Below, piece by piece: positions 23,601 through 35,261 of a stretch of DNA of 51,781 nucleotides. The notes under the pieces are model-generated. The model was not told where the DNA came from. It did not search any database and saw nothing but the letters and a program-made list of their open reading frames with translations. The stretch is taken from NCBI GenBank assembly GCA_029204225.1, contig CM055095.1, positions 27,769,702 through 27,821,482 on the forward strand. Reading direction: 5' to 3'. This DNA is from Diphasiastrum complanatum. Taxonomy: Eukaryota > Streptophyta > Lycopodiopsida > Lycopodiales > Lycopodiaceae. The translations under genes were made by a program, and so were the position numbers. The stretch's first letter is position 1. Every line of letters begins with the position of its first letter.

Positions 23601-25332
23601 ATTTTCACTAGGAAGCCGATCACCTGACAGAAAGCTCCTTAAGTGGTTTGAGAGATTGATGGAGAGCCACGATATAGATGACTTTCCAAGATCATCTAAC
23701 CAGGGAGAGCTACAAAGATCAACAAGAGAGAAGATACTACCTGAAAGGTATGAAGCGAATTATGCTCTGTTATCCAGCATTATTCATAGCAAAGAACCTT
23801 CGACTTATGGTGAAGCGAAGGATGATGACATTTGGATCAAGGCCATGGGAGAGGAGATGGAGTCAATTGCTAAGCATAGCACATGGGACTTAGTAGAACC
23901 ACCAGTTGGCAAGAAACCCATTGGTTGCAAGTGGGTATACAGAACTAAGTACCATGCAGATGGAAGCATAGCAAAGCACAAAGCAAGATTGGTAATCAAA
24001 GGGTACGCACAAAATAAAGGCATTGACTATGAGGAGACCTTTGCGCCGGTGTGTAAGTGGAATACTCTTTGTCTACTTATTGCTTTAGCTTCACATTTTG
24101 GTTGGCCTTTGCATCAGATGGATGTGAAATTTGCTTTTCTAAATGGTGAGTTAGAAGAAGAAGTGTTCATGGATCAACCTGAAGGCTTTGTAACGAAAGG
24201 ACAGGAAAATAAAGTATGTCGCTTGAAGAAAGCGCTTTATGGTCTTAAACAAGCACCATGTGCATGGTATAGAAGGATTGATACCTACTTTTGTTCAAAG
24301 GGGATGGTGAGAACACATTCTGATCCAAATCTATATGTCTTATGCTTTGATGGTATGGTTGCTTTGATTGCTTTTTATGTTGATGACTTGATTATTACGG
24401 GAAATAATCAAGAGATGATAGACATGATCAAAAAAGACCTCATGGAACAATTTGAGATGACGGATCTCAGCCTGATGCATTACTGCCTTGGAGTAGAAGT
24501 GTGGCAAAAAGGACATGAAGTGGGTTTAACACAGGTGAAGTATGTCAAAGAGTTACTACACAGGTTTAGGTTGCAGGATTGCAAATCAGTAAACACTTCT
24601 ATTGAACCAGGTAAAAAGCTTTTTAAGCTTGATGAATCACAGTCATTTGATGCTACGCTATATAGACAGTTAGTAGGGAGCTTGATTTACCTTACCACAA
24701 CTAGACCAGATATATGTTATGTTGTTGGCATTGTAAGTCAGTTTATGGCAGCACCTACAGAAACGCATTGGAAAACAGCTAAACGCATTTTACGTTATGT
24801 AAAAGGCACTTCAGAGTATGGCTTGATTTACAGGAAGCATGATGGTTTACCTGAGTTGTGTGGCTATGTGGATGCGGACTGGGGAGGTGACTATGATGAT
24901 CATAAATCCACCACAGGATATATATTCCAGTTTTGTGGTAATTGCTTTTCCTGGTCTAGTAAGAAGCAAAGTACAATTGCTCTTTCCACCACAGAAGCAG
25001 AGTATAAGGCAATGTGTAGTGCTGCACAAGAAGCTATATGGTTGAGACAAATCTTGGAAGAAATTGGCATGAAACAGGAAAATCCCACGACTTTACATAG
25101 CGACAGTCAGAGTGGCATTCAGCTAGCAAAGAATCCAGTGTTCCATGCGAGAACTAAACACATTGAGATTCAATATCACTTCATACGTGAGAGGCTGCTG
25201 AGTCGTGAAATTCATGTTGTTCATTGTAGCACAGAAGAACAACTAGTTGATATTTTCTCTAAGCCACTTACTGGAGAAAAGTTTGATAAGTTTAGATCAA
25301 AACTTTCTGTACTTAAAGTTTGTTTACTTTAA
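20643..25332 (+). pseudogene. B2 gag-pol polyprotein, broken
   Basis: Gag begins MANMGESILSESSKLDG and carries the copia gag domain (ISNYAVWKFKMKNIL; MTRIKTMRDELHSIGE). A TGA at about 21213 ends the frame. A TAG follows near 21309, and another falls inside the zinc knuckle (CFHCGKQGH, stop, KSEC, near 21400). Between about 21475 and 21500 the protease DSGA segment is missing, and the text resumes at SQANGEVCMIKGIGTVSIQL. Integrase HHCC (WHKRLGHLN, CESCIYGKQH) and LRSDSGGEY are present. A solo LTR splits integrase at 22494-23137. After a stop near 23507 the frame continues to reverse transcriptase (QMDVKFAFLNG, FYVDDLIITGNN) and RNase H (VDADWGGDYDD, LHSDSQSGIQLAKNPVFHARTKHIE), and ends at 25332. 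Confidence 0.93.
22494..23137 (-). mobile_element. Family A solo LTR inside B2 integrase
   Basis: This 644-bp copy of the family A LTR reads TGTGAAAATTG to TTTTTCACA on the plus strand, the reverse of A1. I assign the minus strand on the convention that the LTR of A1 reads TGTGAAAATTG from its own 5' end; by that convention this copy is sense on the plus strand, opposite to A1. It is about 11 bases shorter, mainly from loss of AG dinucleotides. It interrupts the integrase frame between ITPE and the segment that matches KPKVNHLRIFG in B1. Only AGG is repeated at the two edges, shorter than the 5-bp duplication of A1. No internal element sequence is left, as expected after LTR-LTR recombination. 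Confidence 0.88.
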
Positions 25333-25379
25333 AGCTATGTGTATGACTGTATAAGAAGTGACTCTACTTTAAAGAAGAG

Positions 25380-25655
25380 AGTTAGAATTAAAGTTAGAAT
25401 CACTATGTTACTGTACTGTGGATCCTATCAGTGGATAAGGATCAGTTGGCCTTGCCACGAGGCAAGTTGACGGGACACGCATCTCGCCAACGGCAACCTG
25501 GGTCATGCATGGGTTGCTTGAGTGAACAACTATATGTACAGTGTAATTTCATTTTGAGAAATATAGTTGCTATGTGAGCTTGCTGAGGAGAGTGATTTTC
25601 TGTCTGTGTTACTGTGTAGCATGATCTGTGTTCCTGTGCAAAGCAGATTCTAAGT
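25380..25655 (+). repeat. 3' LTR of B2
   Basis: This 276-bp partner of 19055-19330 is preceded by the purine tract AAAGAAGAG. It shows about 12 differences from the 5' copy, including loss of CpG sites in the GC-rich part. It is followed by CACAC, the target duplication. Confidence 0.9.
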
Positions 25656-25660
25656 CACAC

Positions 25661-27192
25661 CTCTTCCTACAAATCACCCCTTCAATTGATTCATTCTAGT
25701 ATCAGTGCCATCCCCCACTCCCAAACCATGCCATTCTCTAATGCCATTCCGAAAATAACTGGGTCGACTAAAAAGAAAAAGCTTGCACTTTCAAACGCGG
25801 AATGTTAAACTTCAGCACCAAAACCAAGAGTTAGAAAGATTAGCTTCAAAATGTGCATCATACTTGAAAGAAGCCTGACACTTGCAAAGCCTAGAAATTG
25901 GTGACTTATGGATTTATCCATCTATTGGTGTAGGGGTAAATTCATCAACAATTTGGCTATTTCCTAGCCCACATAGAATTTTCATTCATCATGGCATTAT
26001 CCATCTTTAGGCTCAATTTTTTCAAATTTCAACTTTACACTTCAAGAGACTTCAAAGAGCTGCAAAGTAGCATTGCTTAATATACTCTTGATGCTTTTAC
26101 CCCTGTGCTACAGGATTTTAAATACATCATTTGTTGACATACAAATATAGCTTGGATTTTTTGAAATCATATCACCTACTAAGGTGTTGTTTCTTTGAAT
26201 AATAATTTGTTCTCATAGAATTTGTTTAAATTAATGAATCTGATCGTCTACAACTTTTCTAAAGAATACATGATGATTTATTAGCTTCATACTTGTTGAA
26301 ACCTTGTGCTTATAAAGTCTACCTCACATTTGTTCTATAACACCAATGATTCCAAAGCTCCAATGAGTTAAATTGAGTCATATTGGTATCATTCACATAA
26401 TTTGCTCTTCATCTTGCTTTTTTATATTGAGAGATAACTTTGGCAATCAAACATAAGGAGACACTCGACATTATGAGTCATATTCATGTGAAAGAGAGAG
26501 AGAGAGAAAAAAAAGGAGATTACATATAGCTCAAGCTTTCCAAGCAGCAAGAGATATTCTTCTAATTAGGACTGTAGTACATGTAATCAAGCTATTATGC
26601 AAGACCTAGAAAAAAAAAAAGAACTAGCTTGTCAATGAGCTATATATTGGAGTGGGTGTATTAGTTTGAGAGTTTTGTTTGATGTAGAGAGGTTGTAAAA
26701 AAACACAATGGCTCATTTGAATCAAAATCGTCCCTTTGGCTTTGGATAGATCAAAACAAGTGGATTATGGTCATAAAAACTAGTGAGTCTCAGTTCCAAG
26801 TCAGTAGCGAGAAATTTTAGCTGGAGAGTAAATTTTTTTAGGCTTGTTCACTATCCTAAAAGGATAGTGAATGGAATACTTTGTCTAAAGAGTGAGTCTC
26901 AATATTGAACAGGGAAGTCTAGCAAGCCAAAATAGTGATTGTTAATACATGTACAAATTGTAACTAACAAAAATGTAACACTACGTGGTGGCATGCTATC
27001 TTGGTTGATTGCAAAAAAAATTCCTCATTTCATATAGCATGCTGGCGTGCTATCTTGAAAGGCTGTAATTTTTTTTTTAGTTGTTTTACTTAGCACGTCG
27101 ACTTACTATGTTGGGAGGTTTAAGTAAATATTTTGAAATAATGTTTTTACTCAAAATTTGGTTCTCAAAGGCATTTCTATATTATAATTTAC
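25661..27192. other. Non-coding, AT-rich
   Basis: No gene or element boundary could be supported. There is a short GA-rich tract near 26490-26518 and a loose direct repeat (GCATGCTATCTTG at about 26992, GCGTGCTATCTTG at about 27045). Confidence 0.5.
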
Positions 27193-28081
27193 TTGGCTAG
27201 CTCATCGGCATTTGGGTTGGCTGCACCACACATGGCAGACTTGGCATCCTATACTTTATTTGTACAAATTTGTCAAGATGCCACCCTTATGGAAGCAAAG
27301 ATCTCGATGGAGGAGGTGGATCATCCATATTTTATTGCTGCATCATCGAATGGAACATCAGACGAACCAGAATCCACAACATTGGCCAATCTTGCAAGAT
27401 AGGAAGACAAGGCCTTAAAATAGAGTCAAGAGGCAGAACCAAGCGCCACATGTCACAAAGTTAAGCAAGACCAGCAAAAAGATGACCAACATGAGCCTAA
27501 GGCTTGCAGAATGAGGATTCTTCAATTGGACCAGTGTCAATATTGTTATGGAGATCATGCACGCACTGAATGTCTAGTACGAAACCCTTGGTTGAAAAAT
27601 CAAGGGCATAATGCTGATCATAAGGTTGGAGGTTAGAATCAAGAAAGGTCAAACTTGATGACGAGCCAACAAGAGACTCGTTCAACGGATGTGAGGAGTT
27701 TTGTCCCGAGCTCATTAGGACAGTCCTCAACCGAAAAAGGTGGAGTTGAAGTCTTGGTGATATTGTCAAGTCTGTTCTCGAGTTCAATTGAAGACCATAA
27801 TAGCTTACCACTCTACTATGTGGAGAGTGAGAAAGGACATTTGTTACTTGTGTATGCTTATCACCTCCGAGGGGATGGTATATAGCGCATGGTATGATAT
27901 TTCAGATGTGTTGGAAAACATCAACGATCAGAATGCCCACATCCACACACTACATCAGTCACAAACATCATTACAAAAATTTTTATGTAAGCTTCAGTTT
28001 TACGAAATTTGTCAGCCATTATCACTGATTCATGACCCGATTGTCAGAGCGCATGTGTATGACCACTCAAATAGATTGTAA
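27193..28081 (+). pseudogene. Decayed gag-like relic with a zinc knuckle
   Basis: Short plus-strand frames can be strung together. One contains CQYCYGDHARTEC (27535-27573), a clean CX2CX4HX4C spacing typical of retroelement nucleocapsid. The flanking residues are hydrophilic and interrupted by stops at about 27400, 27420 and 27635. No protease or polymerase motif follows. It is probably a Ty3/gypsy gag because of the similar arrangement at 800-1200, but this is inference. The sequence after 27780 gives no recognisable domain. Confidence 0.4.
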
Positions 28082-29408
28082 ATCCCTCATGCATGTCAGA
28101 ATCACTATGAGAATCAACATGCAACTAATCCATGCAAACACAGTACTACAAATTAGGGAAATGACTAGCATGCAAGCAAAACAATTCCAAATTTTGCAAA
28201 TTTTACTCACAAAACTTCAAAACTTCATATGATCATAACTTTGGTTACAAGACACCAAATTAGGTGTTGTAAAGCTCAGAACAGAGGGAGACCAAGTGAA
28301 CAAGATGCTTGCCATGTCAGCCTGCCATCTAGGCTTCACATGTGTGATATTAGCTACCAAAAAATTGTAGTAGGGTGCACTTCTTGTAGACCAAATGATC
28401 AAAAAACATGCAAACACCTCCCCAAGCTCAAAATCGATATTACCAATAGTCTTAAATGGCCTATTAGACTTCCATGTAGCAGTTGTAGTGATGCTAAGAT
28501 GCAGTATACGCTGAGAACAAAGATTTCTTGATTTGTAGAAGTCAAAATAGCTTCAAACTTGATGGAGATGGTGCATAAGCCATCGGCCATCAATTCACAC
28601 GTTTGATAGCTTGCTGGAAAGGTAAAAAGGAATGCTAATCATGCTGTAATTAATTTCAGAATGATTTCCTTATGGATTTGGAGAGATCCATCCCCCAAAA
28701 TTCACCAAAAATGGTTATTTTTGAACTTTTTTGACATCCTACAAGTTCAATTGCTGGAATTCTTGGTTCTAACTTCAGGTAAAGCTTCAAAAGACTTTGC
28801 TTCACCTCTTTACAAGCTCTACATGGTGTTTTACAGCCACCTCTATCCAACTTTATGAAAAAACAAGCAAAAATGATGATTTTTGGCTATTTTTCGGTTT
28901 TTTCATCACAATAGTGGAAATTCATGACATACCACTCTTTCTCTAACACATGCAAACCATTTTACAGAATTACAACCATCTAATTGATCAGATCTTGCTG
29001 GATTTTAGTTCTTACTATCTATTTTGTGCCAAAAAGCATGAAAAAACCAAGCAATTTTGACCAAAACATAGCCTAGAATCATAAATCATTGGAGAGAACC
29101 GGCACGCATCATTAATTTCATCATTAATAAATCCTAAAACAAAAGTACACTTGCTGGAAAATTCAGATCTACCAAAGATTTGATCTACACATGAAAAAAC
29201 TCCAAAAAAGCATCACAAATTGGCCTTCAAGGACAATTCTCCATACAACCACAAAGAATCCCAAGAGTAATGGATCTTAGCAACATGCAAATCAAAACCG
29301 GGGTAGTACACCCACTTGCACCCTTGCTATCCACCTTGGAAGAGGATTCAATCTGAAATTTCGATGAAAGGTAGCCCTTCTCCATGTTCTTCCATCTTTG
29401 TAAGCCTT
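28082..29408 (-). other. Probable leader of an unplaced LTR element
   Basis: This is non-coding sequence next to the primer site at 29409-29420, on its downstream side on the minus strand. TTGCTGGA-type motifs recur on the plus strand (near 28612, 28752, 28998 and 29151). No gag start was found, so the body is absent or too decayed to see. Confidence 0.4.
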
Positions 29409-29420
29409 GCTCTGATACCA
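29409..29420 (-). other. Primer binding site of an unplaced copia-like element
   Basis: The minus strand reads TGGTATCAGAGC, an exact initiator-Met primer site. The flank on the upstream side reads CCCTTATAG on the minus strand, directly against the site, so the LTR of this element would not end in CA. Confidence 0.75.
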
Positions 29421-29945
29421 CTATAAGGGAAGCTCCCTAAGATCTTGCTTACAAGATAACACACAATGGAAAACACACTATGGAGCAACCACCCAACCAA
29501 GTAGAAGCAACCAATCAACTCTAGAAGCTTCACCCCCAAGCCAAGGAACAAGAAGCATGAATGTAGAGTGAAACCCTGGCGATGAATCCATGATCACAAT
29601 GAGGAGTAAGGCGAGTTTGGCCTCTTCTTATAGAGCCATAAGCATCTTAGGCACATAGCCATGCATATCCTAAGTTTCTTATACATAGATTCACCTAGAA
29701 TAGAGTCCTAAGCATGGACCACCTATTCATAGAATTGCTATTGATAACTCTACACATGCATACATTGTCTCATACCTTGTCTAAACTCCATTTAGTGTGT
29801 TCTGGGCCTCACAAGGATATTAGTTACTTTCGGGTCACATCCAGTATGATGTGGCATAACTAACAGCTTGATTTACTAGAGTACCGTGTATCCAAGACTA
29901 GGAGTATAGTGAATCCTACTTACTGGTCATGGACATAACAATAGA
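29421..29945 (-). repeat. Candidate 5' LTR beside the 29.4-kb primer site
   Basis: By position this should be LTR sequence. A possible U3 start is TGTTATGTCCATGACC on the minus strand near 29942, which would give about 520 bp, but no second copy exists in the window to confirm the limits. It starts with the near-palindrome AGGGAAGCTCCCT (29426-29438). Confidence 0.35.
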
Positions 29946-32600
29946 AAAAGAAAAACGACATTATCCACCCTTATTCCAAACTCATTTTGAGAGGACAAGC
30001 CACTCACACACCCGTAGGAGGTGAGGGTGAATTCGCCCATTGATCCATAGAGACTTTTTGAAAAAAAACATTTTTTCTACTTTTGTTGCATATCAGATCC
30101 TAGGGACAGAAATCGTCCTACATAAATTATTGTTCGAGTGTAGAACTTGAGAGAAAAGTTAGTACTAAGAGGCTAGATGGTGATTTCCCTCTTCAATTGA
30201 ATCTTAGAAAGCTAGGGCTAATTGTCTATAAAAAGAGTTTGAGTTGTTGTTACCCCACCAACGGTATGGGTATGCTTCCGAAATTAGGGCACTGAAGCCC
30301 TCACTACATATGCACAACACAAAGACATCCACAGTAGACACTATGCTACAAACTGCATTCATGATTCCACCTTTGTCGAGAAATGTCTTTGCATGCCACA
30401 AATTGCATGGTTATGAGAAAGGGCATATCCTTCTAAAGAAGTGGGTGTATTTGCCAATTAGGTCACATGGTGAGTTTTATTGTAGGGATGAAGGCACCTT
30501 ACTAAAAGAAGCTTGAAGAAATGTTGGAAGTTGATCAATAGAGCACCAGGTTAGCATCACCTATCAGAGGATTTTGATTTCAAAGTTGCAGCTACACGCA
30601 ATTTATGGTATACCAGCAAAGACTGAAGCAAAGATTCTGGGTCCGCCATATGGGGACCATATTGCCCAATGAAGTCACCAATGATAGTCGATATTTTGGC
30701 ATGAAAAATCAGGCTAATATTGATATCGACTTTATGAAACTGTAAAAACCAACATGCAAAACCCAAAAATTAGTGTAACAGTTGGCATAAAAATTGCCTA
30801 TAATAATGGGTTCCAATCCATCCTAGATGCGGCTAGAAAATTTTTTTGCAGCCTTAGGTCCATAAAATATTTTGGGCCTTAGAACTGGGCAGTTACGGAA
30901 GTTGAGCTGCGCTAAAATTTCACCATGTACTATGATGATTTCTACTAATATATAAATTGCTAAGTGTGTTTTCAAAAAAACGATTTTGTCGAAGGAGACC
31001 TAGTCATGAATGCCTGCAAAAAGGCTATTCAAAAACAAAACCAGCAAATACAAATTTTGCTCAAAAAATGGGACCGAAAAATGTTGGGACAGTGCCGAAA
31101 TATCACAAAAACCCTAACAAAAAAATACGAGCAAGTTATGGGCATTGAACAGATAATGGGAGTAAATCCAGTAGACCAACAACATAAAATGGCAACGCAG
31201 TAGCCAACCTATGCGGGCTACCAAAGAAATTCAAAAAAAGGCCAAGTGCAAGAAAAATGGAGGCCACCTAAGAAAATATGGGTTGACCCCGGAGGCACCA
31301 CCCAAATTTGGATAATAAATGGGGAAGGGGCCTTGAAAGCTAGGAAATCCTAAACAAATTCACATCCACATGCTTTTAAAGGCTTGACCAAGACCCACCA
31401 TCAATTCCACCAAAACACATGCTATTCAATGAGGAGCCAACTTGGAGTATCTTCCAAAGAGGAGTGGACACTTGGCATGAAGTGCATGAAGTTTGGCAAA
31501 ACATCATCTTGAAGGGGGACCATTGGGGTTTGTGTATGAAAAGGAGTCATCTCCTTGTATTGTGATGTAAGTCGCTTGCAAGTTAGATGCTTGAATGTTA
31601 GTTGCTATGCTTGAGGATGGGTTGAGAGCTTGAAGGTGGAGTGGTGATTGCTTGTGGTGTGTTTGTCTTACTAGTATGCATGCAATTGCTTGAGTGATTC
31701 TAAGTGAGTTCTATGTTGTTGTTGTGAGAATGTTAGTGGTTTTGCTCAATGTTCATTGGGAGGATAGTTGGGAAGTTGGAAGTTGATTACCACTCTTGTC
31801 TAATGTTTGCTTCTTGTAATTGCTTGTGTGTTAGGAAAAGCTAGAGAGTTTAATAATTTGTGAATGTGGATTATTGTGTCTTGTTTTGTGGAGTTAGTTG
31901 TTGATGCATAGTGGAGTGATGCTTGTTGTTGTCGAGAAAATATGAGTGAAATGAATCCTTAGAGGATTCAGATCGATAGGTCGAACAATTGGATCGGAAC
32001 GATCCTACTACTACGCAAAGGCAGTGGTCGACTGATTCCCTCAGTACATGCACCACTACAACAGTAGGTGAACACAAAGCAGAGCTTAATTGCATTTATG
32101 TGAAAGCTAAAGAGCAGACAATCAGACAAATCAATTAGAGAGTCAGACAAAAAATGGAAAGCATGCAACACTGATAAAATCTAAACGCAAAACAAGACAA
32201 TAATTTATTTAGATTGAATATATAGAAATACAAGTCAGATGATGTTGGTGAGCACAAAACAATAGGGGATGCAACCGCATGCTCACAAAGCTAACTACGA
32301 TCTGTAACAGCTATGAGCTTATTCTGACAATAAGTCTAAGAAAGAAGAATCAATGCTTGAAAGCATCTACTATGTCTATCTCTAATAAGATGTTGTCTCG
32401 GCGTCTATGAGTGCTTGAGCATACATGGAATCAGCCTATCTTGTCTGGCATTAGCATTGGCATGATTAATTGATTACAATGATCAACTATATACAATTTA
32501 CATTTGTGCAGATGTATGTACAAAAAGTTGGTGTGGAGCCTTTGCGCCGTCTGGAGTAGATTGTGGCTACTGCTGTCATTGTCCAGATAGTTACATAGTA
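29946..32600. other. Unassigned relic DNA
   Basis: I recognise no gene. Frames at 30244-30516 and 30957-31200 (plus) look partly coding (hydrophilic, Lys/Gln-rich) but carry no motif I know. A purine tract GAAGGGGGAC near 31514 could be the polypurine tract of a decayed element. 31900-32600 may include the LTR of the RNase H relic that follows. Confidence 0.35.
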
Positions 32601-32627
32601 CATGAAGTGGGCATGAGAAGGCTTCGA

Positions 32628-33010
32628 TTATTCGGAGTCAACGAGCGTGGTGCTGCCGATAGAGTCAATGGAGTCAGGAATGGTCTTTGACGATAGTCGG
32701 TTGGAGTCGACAACTCGGACTCCTCGATAAGTTGTTGGCCAACTCTGACAAGTCGGGTAACTTCGACAAGTACTCCTAGAGTGAAATCTAGGGTTGGTCG
32801 ATAAGACAATAGCAATCTGATTATCACAAAACATAATTGTAGGAGTACACTGATTCAGATTAATATCTCACAGTAAATTTTTGAACCAAATTGCCTCTTT
32901 AATAGTTTGAGAAGCAATAATGTATTCTGCTTCTATGGATGAGAGAGCAATAGAGGTTTGCTTACGACTGTTCTAGGATGAAGGACAACCCATCAATTTG
33001 GTGGTTCTCT
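32628..33010 (-). pseudogene. Copia RNase H relic
   Basis: On the minus strand the translation gives KQTSIALSSIEAEYI, then KEAIWF, then CDNQIAIVLSTNPRFHSRS, which is the C-terminal half of copia RNase H with its catalytic Glu and Asp positions. Stops interrupt it (after CPSS, and TGA near 32870). Homology ends near 32770, before the usual KHIE, where unrelated Ser/Thr-rich sequence begins. It is nearest in style to element C. Confidence 0.75.
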
Positions 33011-33545
33011 TCCATGTTTGATCCAAATCTAGAGCTTGATAGCTAGTTTCAAAGCTTTTTGATCTAGTTTGTGTAGCAATTGATTTCATAGAGATTGGAC
33101 CTCCCAATCAAAAGTTATATTCAATTGAATCAAGGTGGGTAGGACAATCGACATGGTTGGACACATTTACTTTTGACTCTATCATGCTTGTTTGATCAAA
33201 AATCTCAATTCTAGGCTTGCCAATCTCATTTTCTTGAGATCTAGTCATCATTTTGAGGTCATAGCCACTTTCTTTCATACAATTGGCTAGTATTTAAGTG
33301 ATTTGTGGATTCTTGGAGTGTTTCACACATGCCAAAGATAGCTTGTTGACCCAAACTTAGCCCATACTTCATCAATTGATGTGAGATTGATCTAGATCAA
33401 GAGATATTGGAAAAGCTAGTGAGGTCCATCTCACACTTTGTTGCAAGATCTTGCATAGGAGTTGGTAATACATCATTATTGGATCCTATAGTGAGAGAGA
33501 AAGCAACATTTTCTTGTCCAATTCACAAGGAGTCTTCACTATTAC
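33011..33545 (+). other. Probable leader of element D
   Basis: This is non-coding sequence upstream of the D gag ATG. I found no primer site and no LTR here, so the 5' end of D is missing or was replaced by the RNase H relic to the left. Confidence 0.4.
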
Positions 33546-34097
33546 ATGGCATCTATGGTTTCCTATATATTGGAATCTAGTGAAAGGCTATCCACCTCCA
33601 ATTATTCTATTTGGAAGTTGAGGATGGAGTCAATTCTAACACTCCAAGATGTGATGGAAATTGTACTTGGGACTGAGGACCTCAAGTCCTTCAAGAAGTA
33701 CAAAAGTATAATAAGAGAGCTAGGGTGGTTCTCCATTATATCAAAATGAATGTCTCCAATGAGATTTTGAGGGAGATTGGTGCTTGCACAACGGCCAAGG
33801 ATGCTTGGGATACTCTCAAAGCAATCTATGAGGCCAAGAATACCTCAAGACTCCTCACTCTTAGAAACCAAATCTTCCAAAGTTCTCAAAAGAGCGATGA
33901 GAGTGCCACTAATCATGTGTTGAGAGTGAAAGATACTCATAGGGAGCTTGCTTGCATTGGAAGATCTATAGATCAAAGTGAGCTAGTCCAAGTCATACTT
34001 AATGGCTTGAGAGATGAGTATGAGAACCTTGTCCAATCCTATGCCATCAAGGAGGATCTACCTACTTTGGAGACTTTGCAAGGAGTGCTTATGGTTG
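33546..34097 (+). pseudogene. Element D gag fragment
   Basis: The ATG at 33546 opens MASMVSYILESSERLSTSNY, then SIWKLRMESIL, which is the conserved N-terminus of gag in this copia group (compare the A1 start). A frameshift near 33715 is followed by LHYIKMNVSNEILREIG, RLLTLRNQIFQSSQKS and NLVQSYAIKEDLPTLETLQGVLMVE. At about 34097 the expected EESR continuation is replaced by sequence that belongs to the leader of another element in the opposite direction. The zinc knuckle, protease and integrase N-terminus of D are therefore gone. Confidence 0.85.
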
Positions 34098-34670
34098 AAG
34101 TTGGAGGCGGCAAAAGTTATGGTTCTTTGAATTTCACACGTGTGAAATATTCCAAAAAAGTCAAATTGACTCAAATACAATCTATTTGTATGAAACAATT
34201 TGCCTAGAAACTATAATTTTGTCTAAATCATGTATAGATGAGATTGTGTAGCTTCTGGATGACTTTTGTGATCATTCAAGCAATAAATGACATGTACACA
34301 TGGTTTGCCACAGGTCTAGGCGCCCTACCTATGACTCTTCAAAAGCTTATAACTTCTGATTGGCTTATCCAACTGTCATGATTCAAATTGCATCAGATTC
34401 TACACATTTCTAGCTTTTTAGTGGGCTAATTTGCTTGAAATTTGGATCTGAGGTGAGAGAGAACCGCCAATACGAAAATGGGCGAATTTCACATGTGCCA
34501 GCACCTAAAATTCCGTACAGTACCTGATCTGGCCCATTCAATGTGGTTTGTAGTTAGAATCACAAGAAAACTGCAAACTAGCTAGAAGGTGGAATCTAGA
34601 CAATTCCTAGCTTGAAATCTGATCAAATCTGCAAACTTTTTGATTAGATTTGCTTGTAAAACTTAGGTAG
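34098..34670 (-). other. Leader of inverted sister element D2
   Basis: This is non-coding sequence downstream (minus strand) of the primer site at 34671-34682. It contains an 18-bp perfect palindrome at 34131-34148 with the core CACACGTGTG. It ends abruptly in the gag of element D, which runs the other way. Confidence 0.7.
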
Positions 34671-34682
34671 GCTCTGATACCA
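34671..34682 (-). other. Primer binding site of D2
   Basis: The minus strand reads TGGTATCAGAGC, an exact initiator-Met primer site, directly against the LTR at 34683. Confidence 0.88.
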
Positions 34683-35261
34683 TGCTGAATTCACACATGT
34701 GGGATGCCCAACACATGTATTTTGGATCTCCTAAGCACAATAACACCATAAAGATCAGACTAGCATTGGTTGTCAATAGGAAAGCTGGTCATACAAGCAA
34801 TATTATTGTGTTACAAGCAAAATCTGTCAACAAAATATAAGACAAAGCATCATAAATGCCTCTACTCGGCTAGAGAGAGAAAATAGAAAGTACAAAACTC
34901 GTGGAGAGAGAGAGGGCACAAAGAGCTTGTCTCCAAATTTGCATTACACACAAATTTCATCATTTCTCAATGAGAGTACATCACATATATATAGATCCAT
35001 GGACTCTTCTCCTACTTTGAGTTGAATTGGAGTTGTGGATCCACCTCTCAAGCTATCTAGACTTATCCAAGCCACCTCACTATGTCTAATTGTGCCACAT
35101 AGTCTTTTCATGCATTAAATGTGGCATGTAAAGTTCAAATGACAATTCCTATGGTAGCTCGAGTTTCTACTTCTACCTAGAATATTTTATTCTAAGATGG
35201 GTCTTTACTAAGCCAAAAGAGCTCAATTCATCTTTGGCATTTTTAGGACCCATACTCACAA
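34683..35261 (-). repeat. Inverted LTR of the D family
   Basis: This is the reverse complement of the D 3' LTR (38448-39011 continued at 45448-45495), with only scattered differences. It starts TGCTGAATTC on the plus strand and matches for 579 bp, then stops about 27 bp short of the LTR U3 end. With its primer site and leader it is the 5' end of a second, minus-strand copy lodged inside element D. Confidence 0.9.

Larger units (their letters stand above)
19055..25655 (+). mobile_element. Copia element B2, complete but mutated
   Basis: This is a full-length family B Ty1/copia element: 276-bp LTRs at both ends, initiator-Met primer site, long leader, gag to RNase H, purine tract and 3' LTR. 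Direct repeats CACAC flank it (19050-19054 and 25656-25660). The LTRs differ at about 12 of 276 positions by eye, many of them C/G to T/A changes, so the insertion is not recent. A family A solo LTR (22494-23137) interrupts integrase. Stops in gag and a deletion at the protease site mean it cannot make its own proteins. Confidence 0.9.

Noticed and set aside
30957-31203. Lys/Gln-rich frame as a pararetrovirus or gypsy capsid fragment
   Set aside because: No diagnostic motif was visible, and a stop and frame changes follow. Left as unassigned relic DNA.
32591-32834. Two overlapping minus-strand frames as separate genes
   Set aside because: They are shifted readings of the copia RNase H relic (CDNQIAIVLSTNPRFHSRS).
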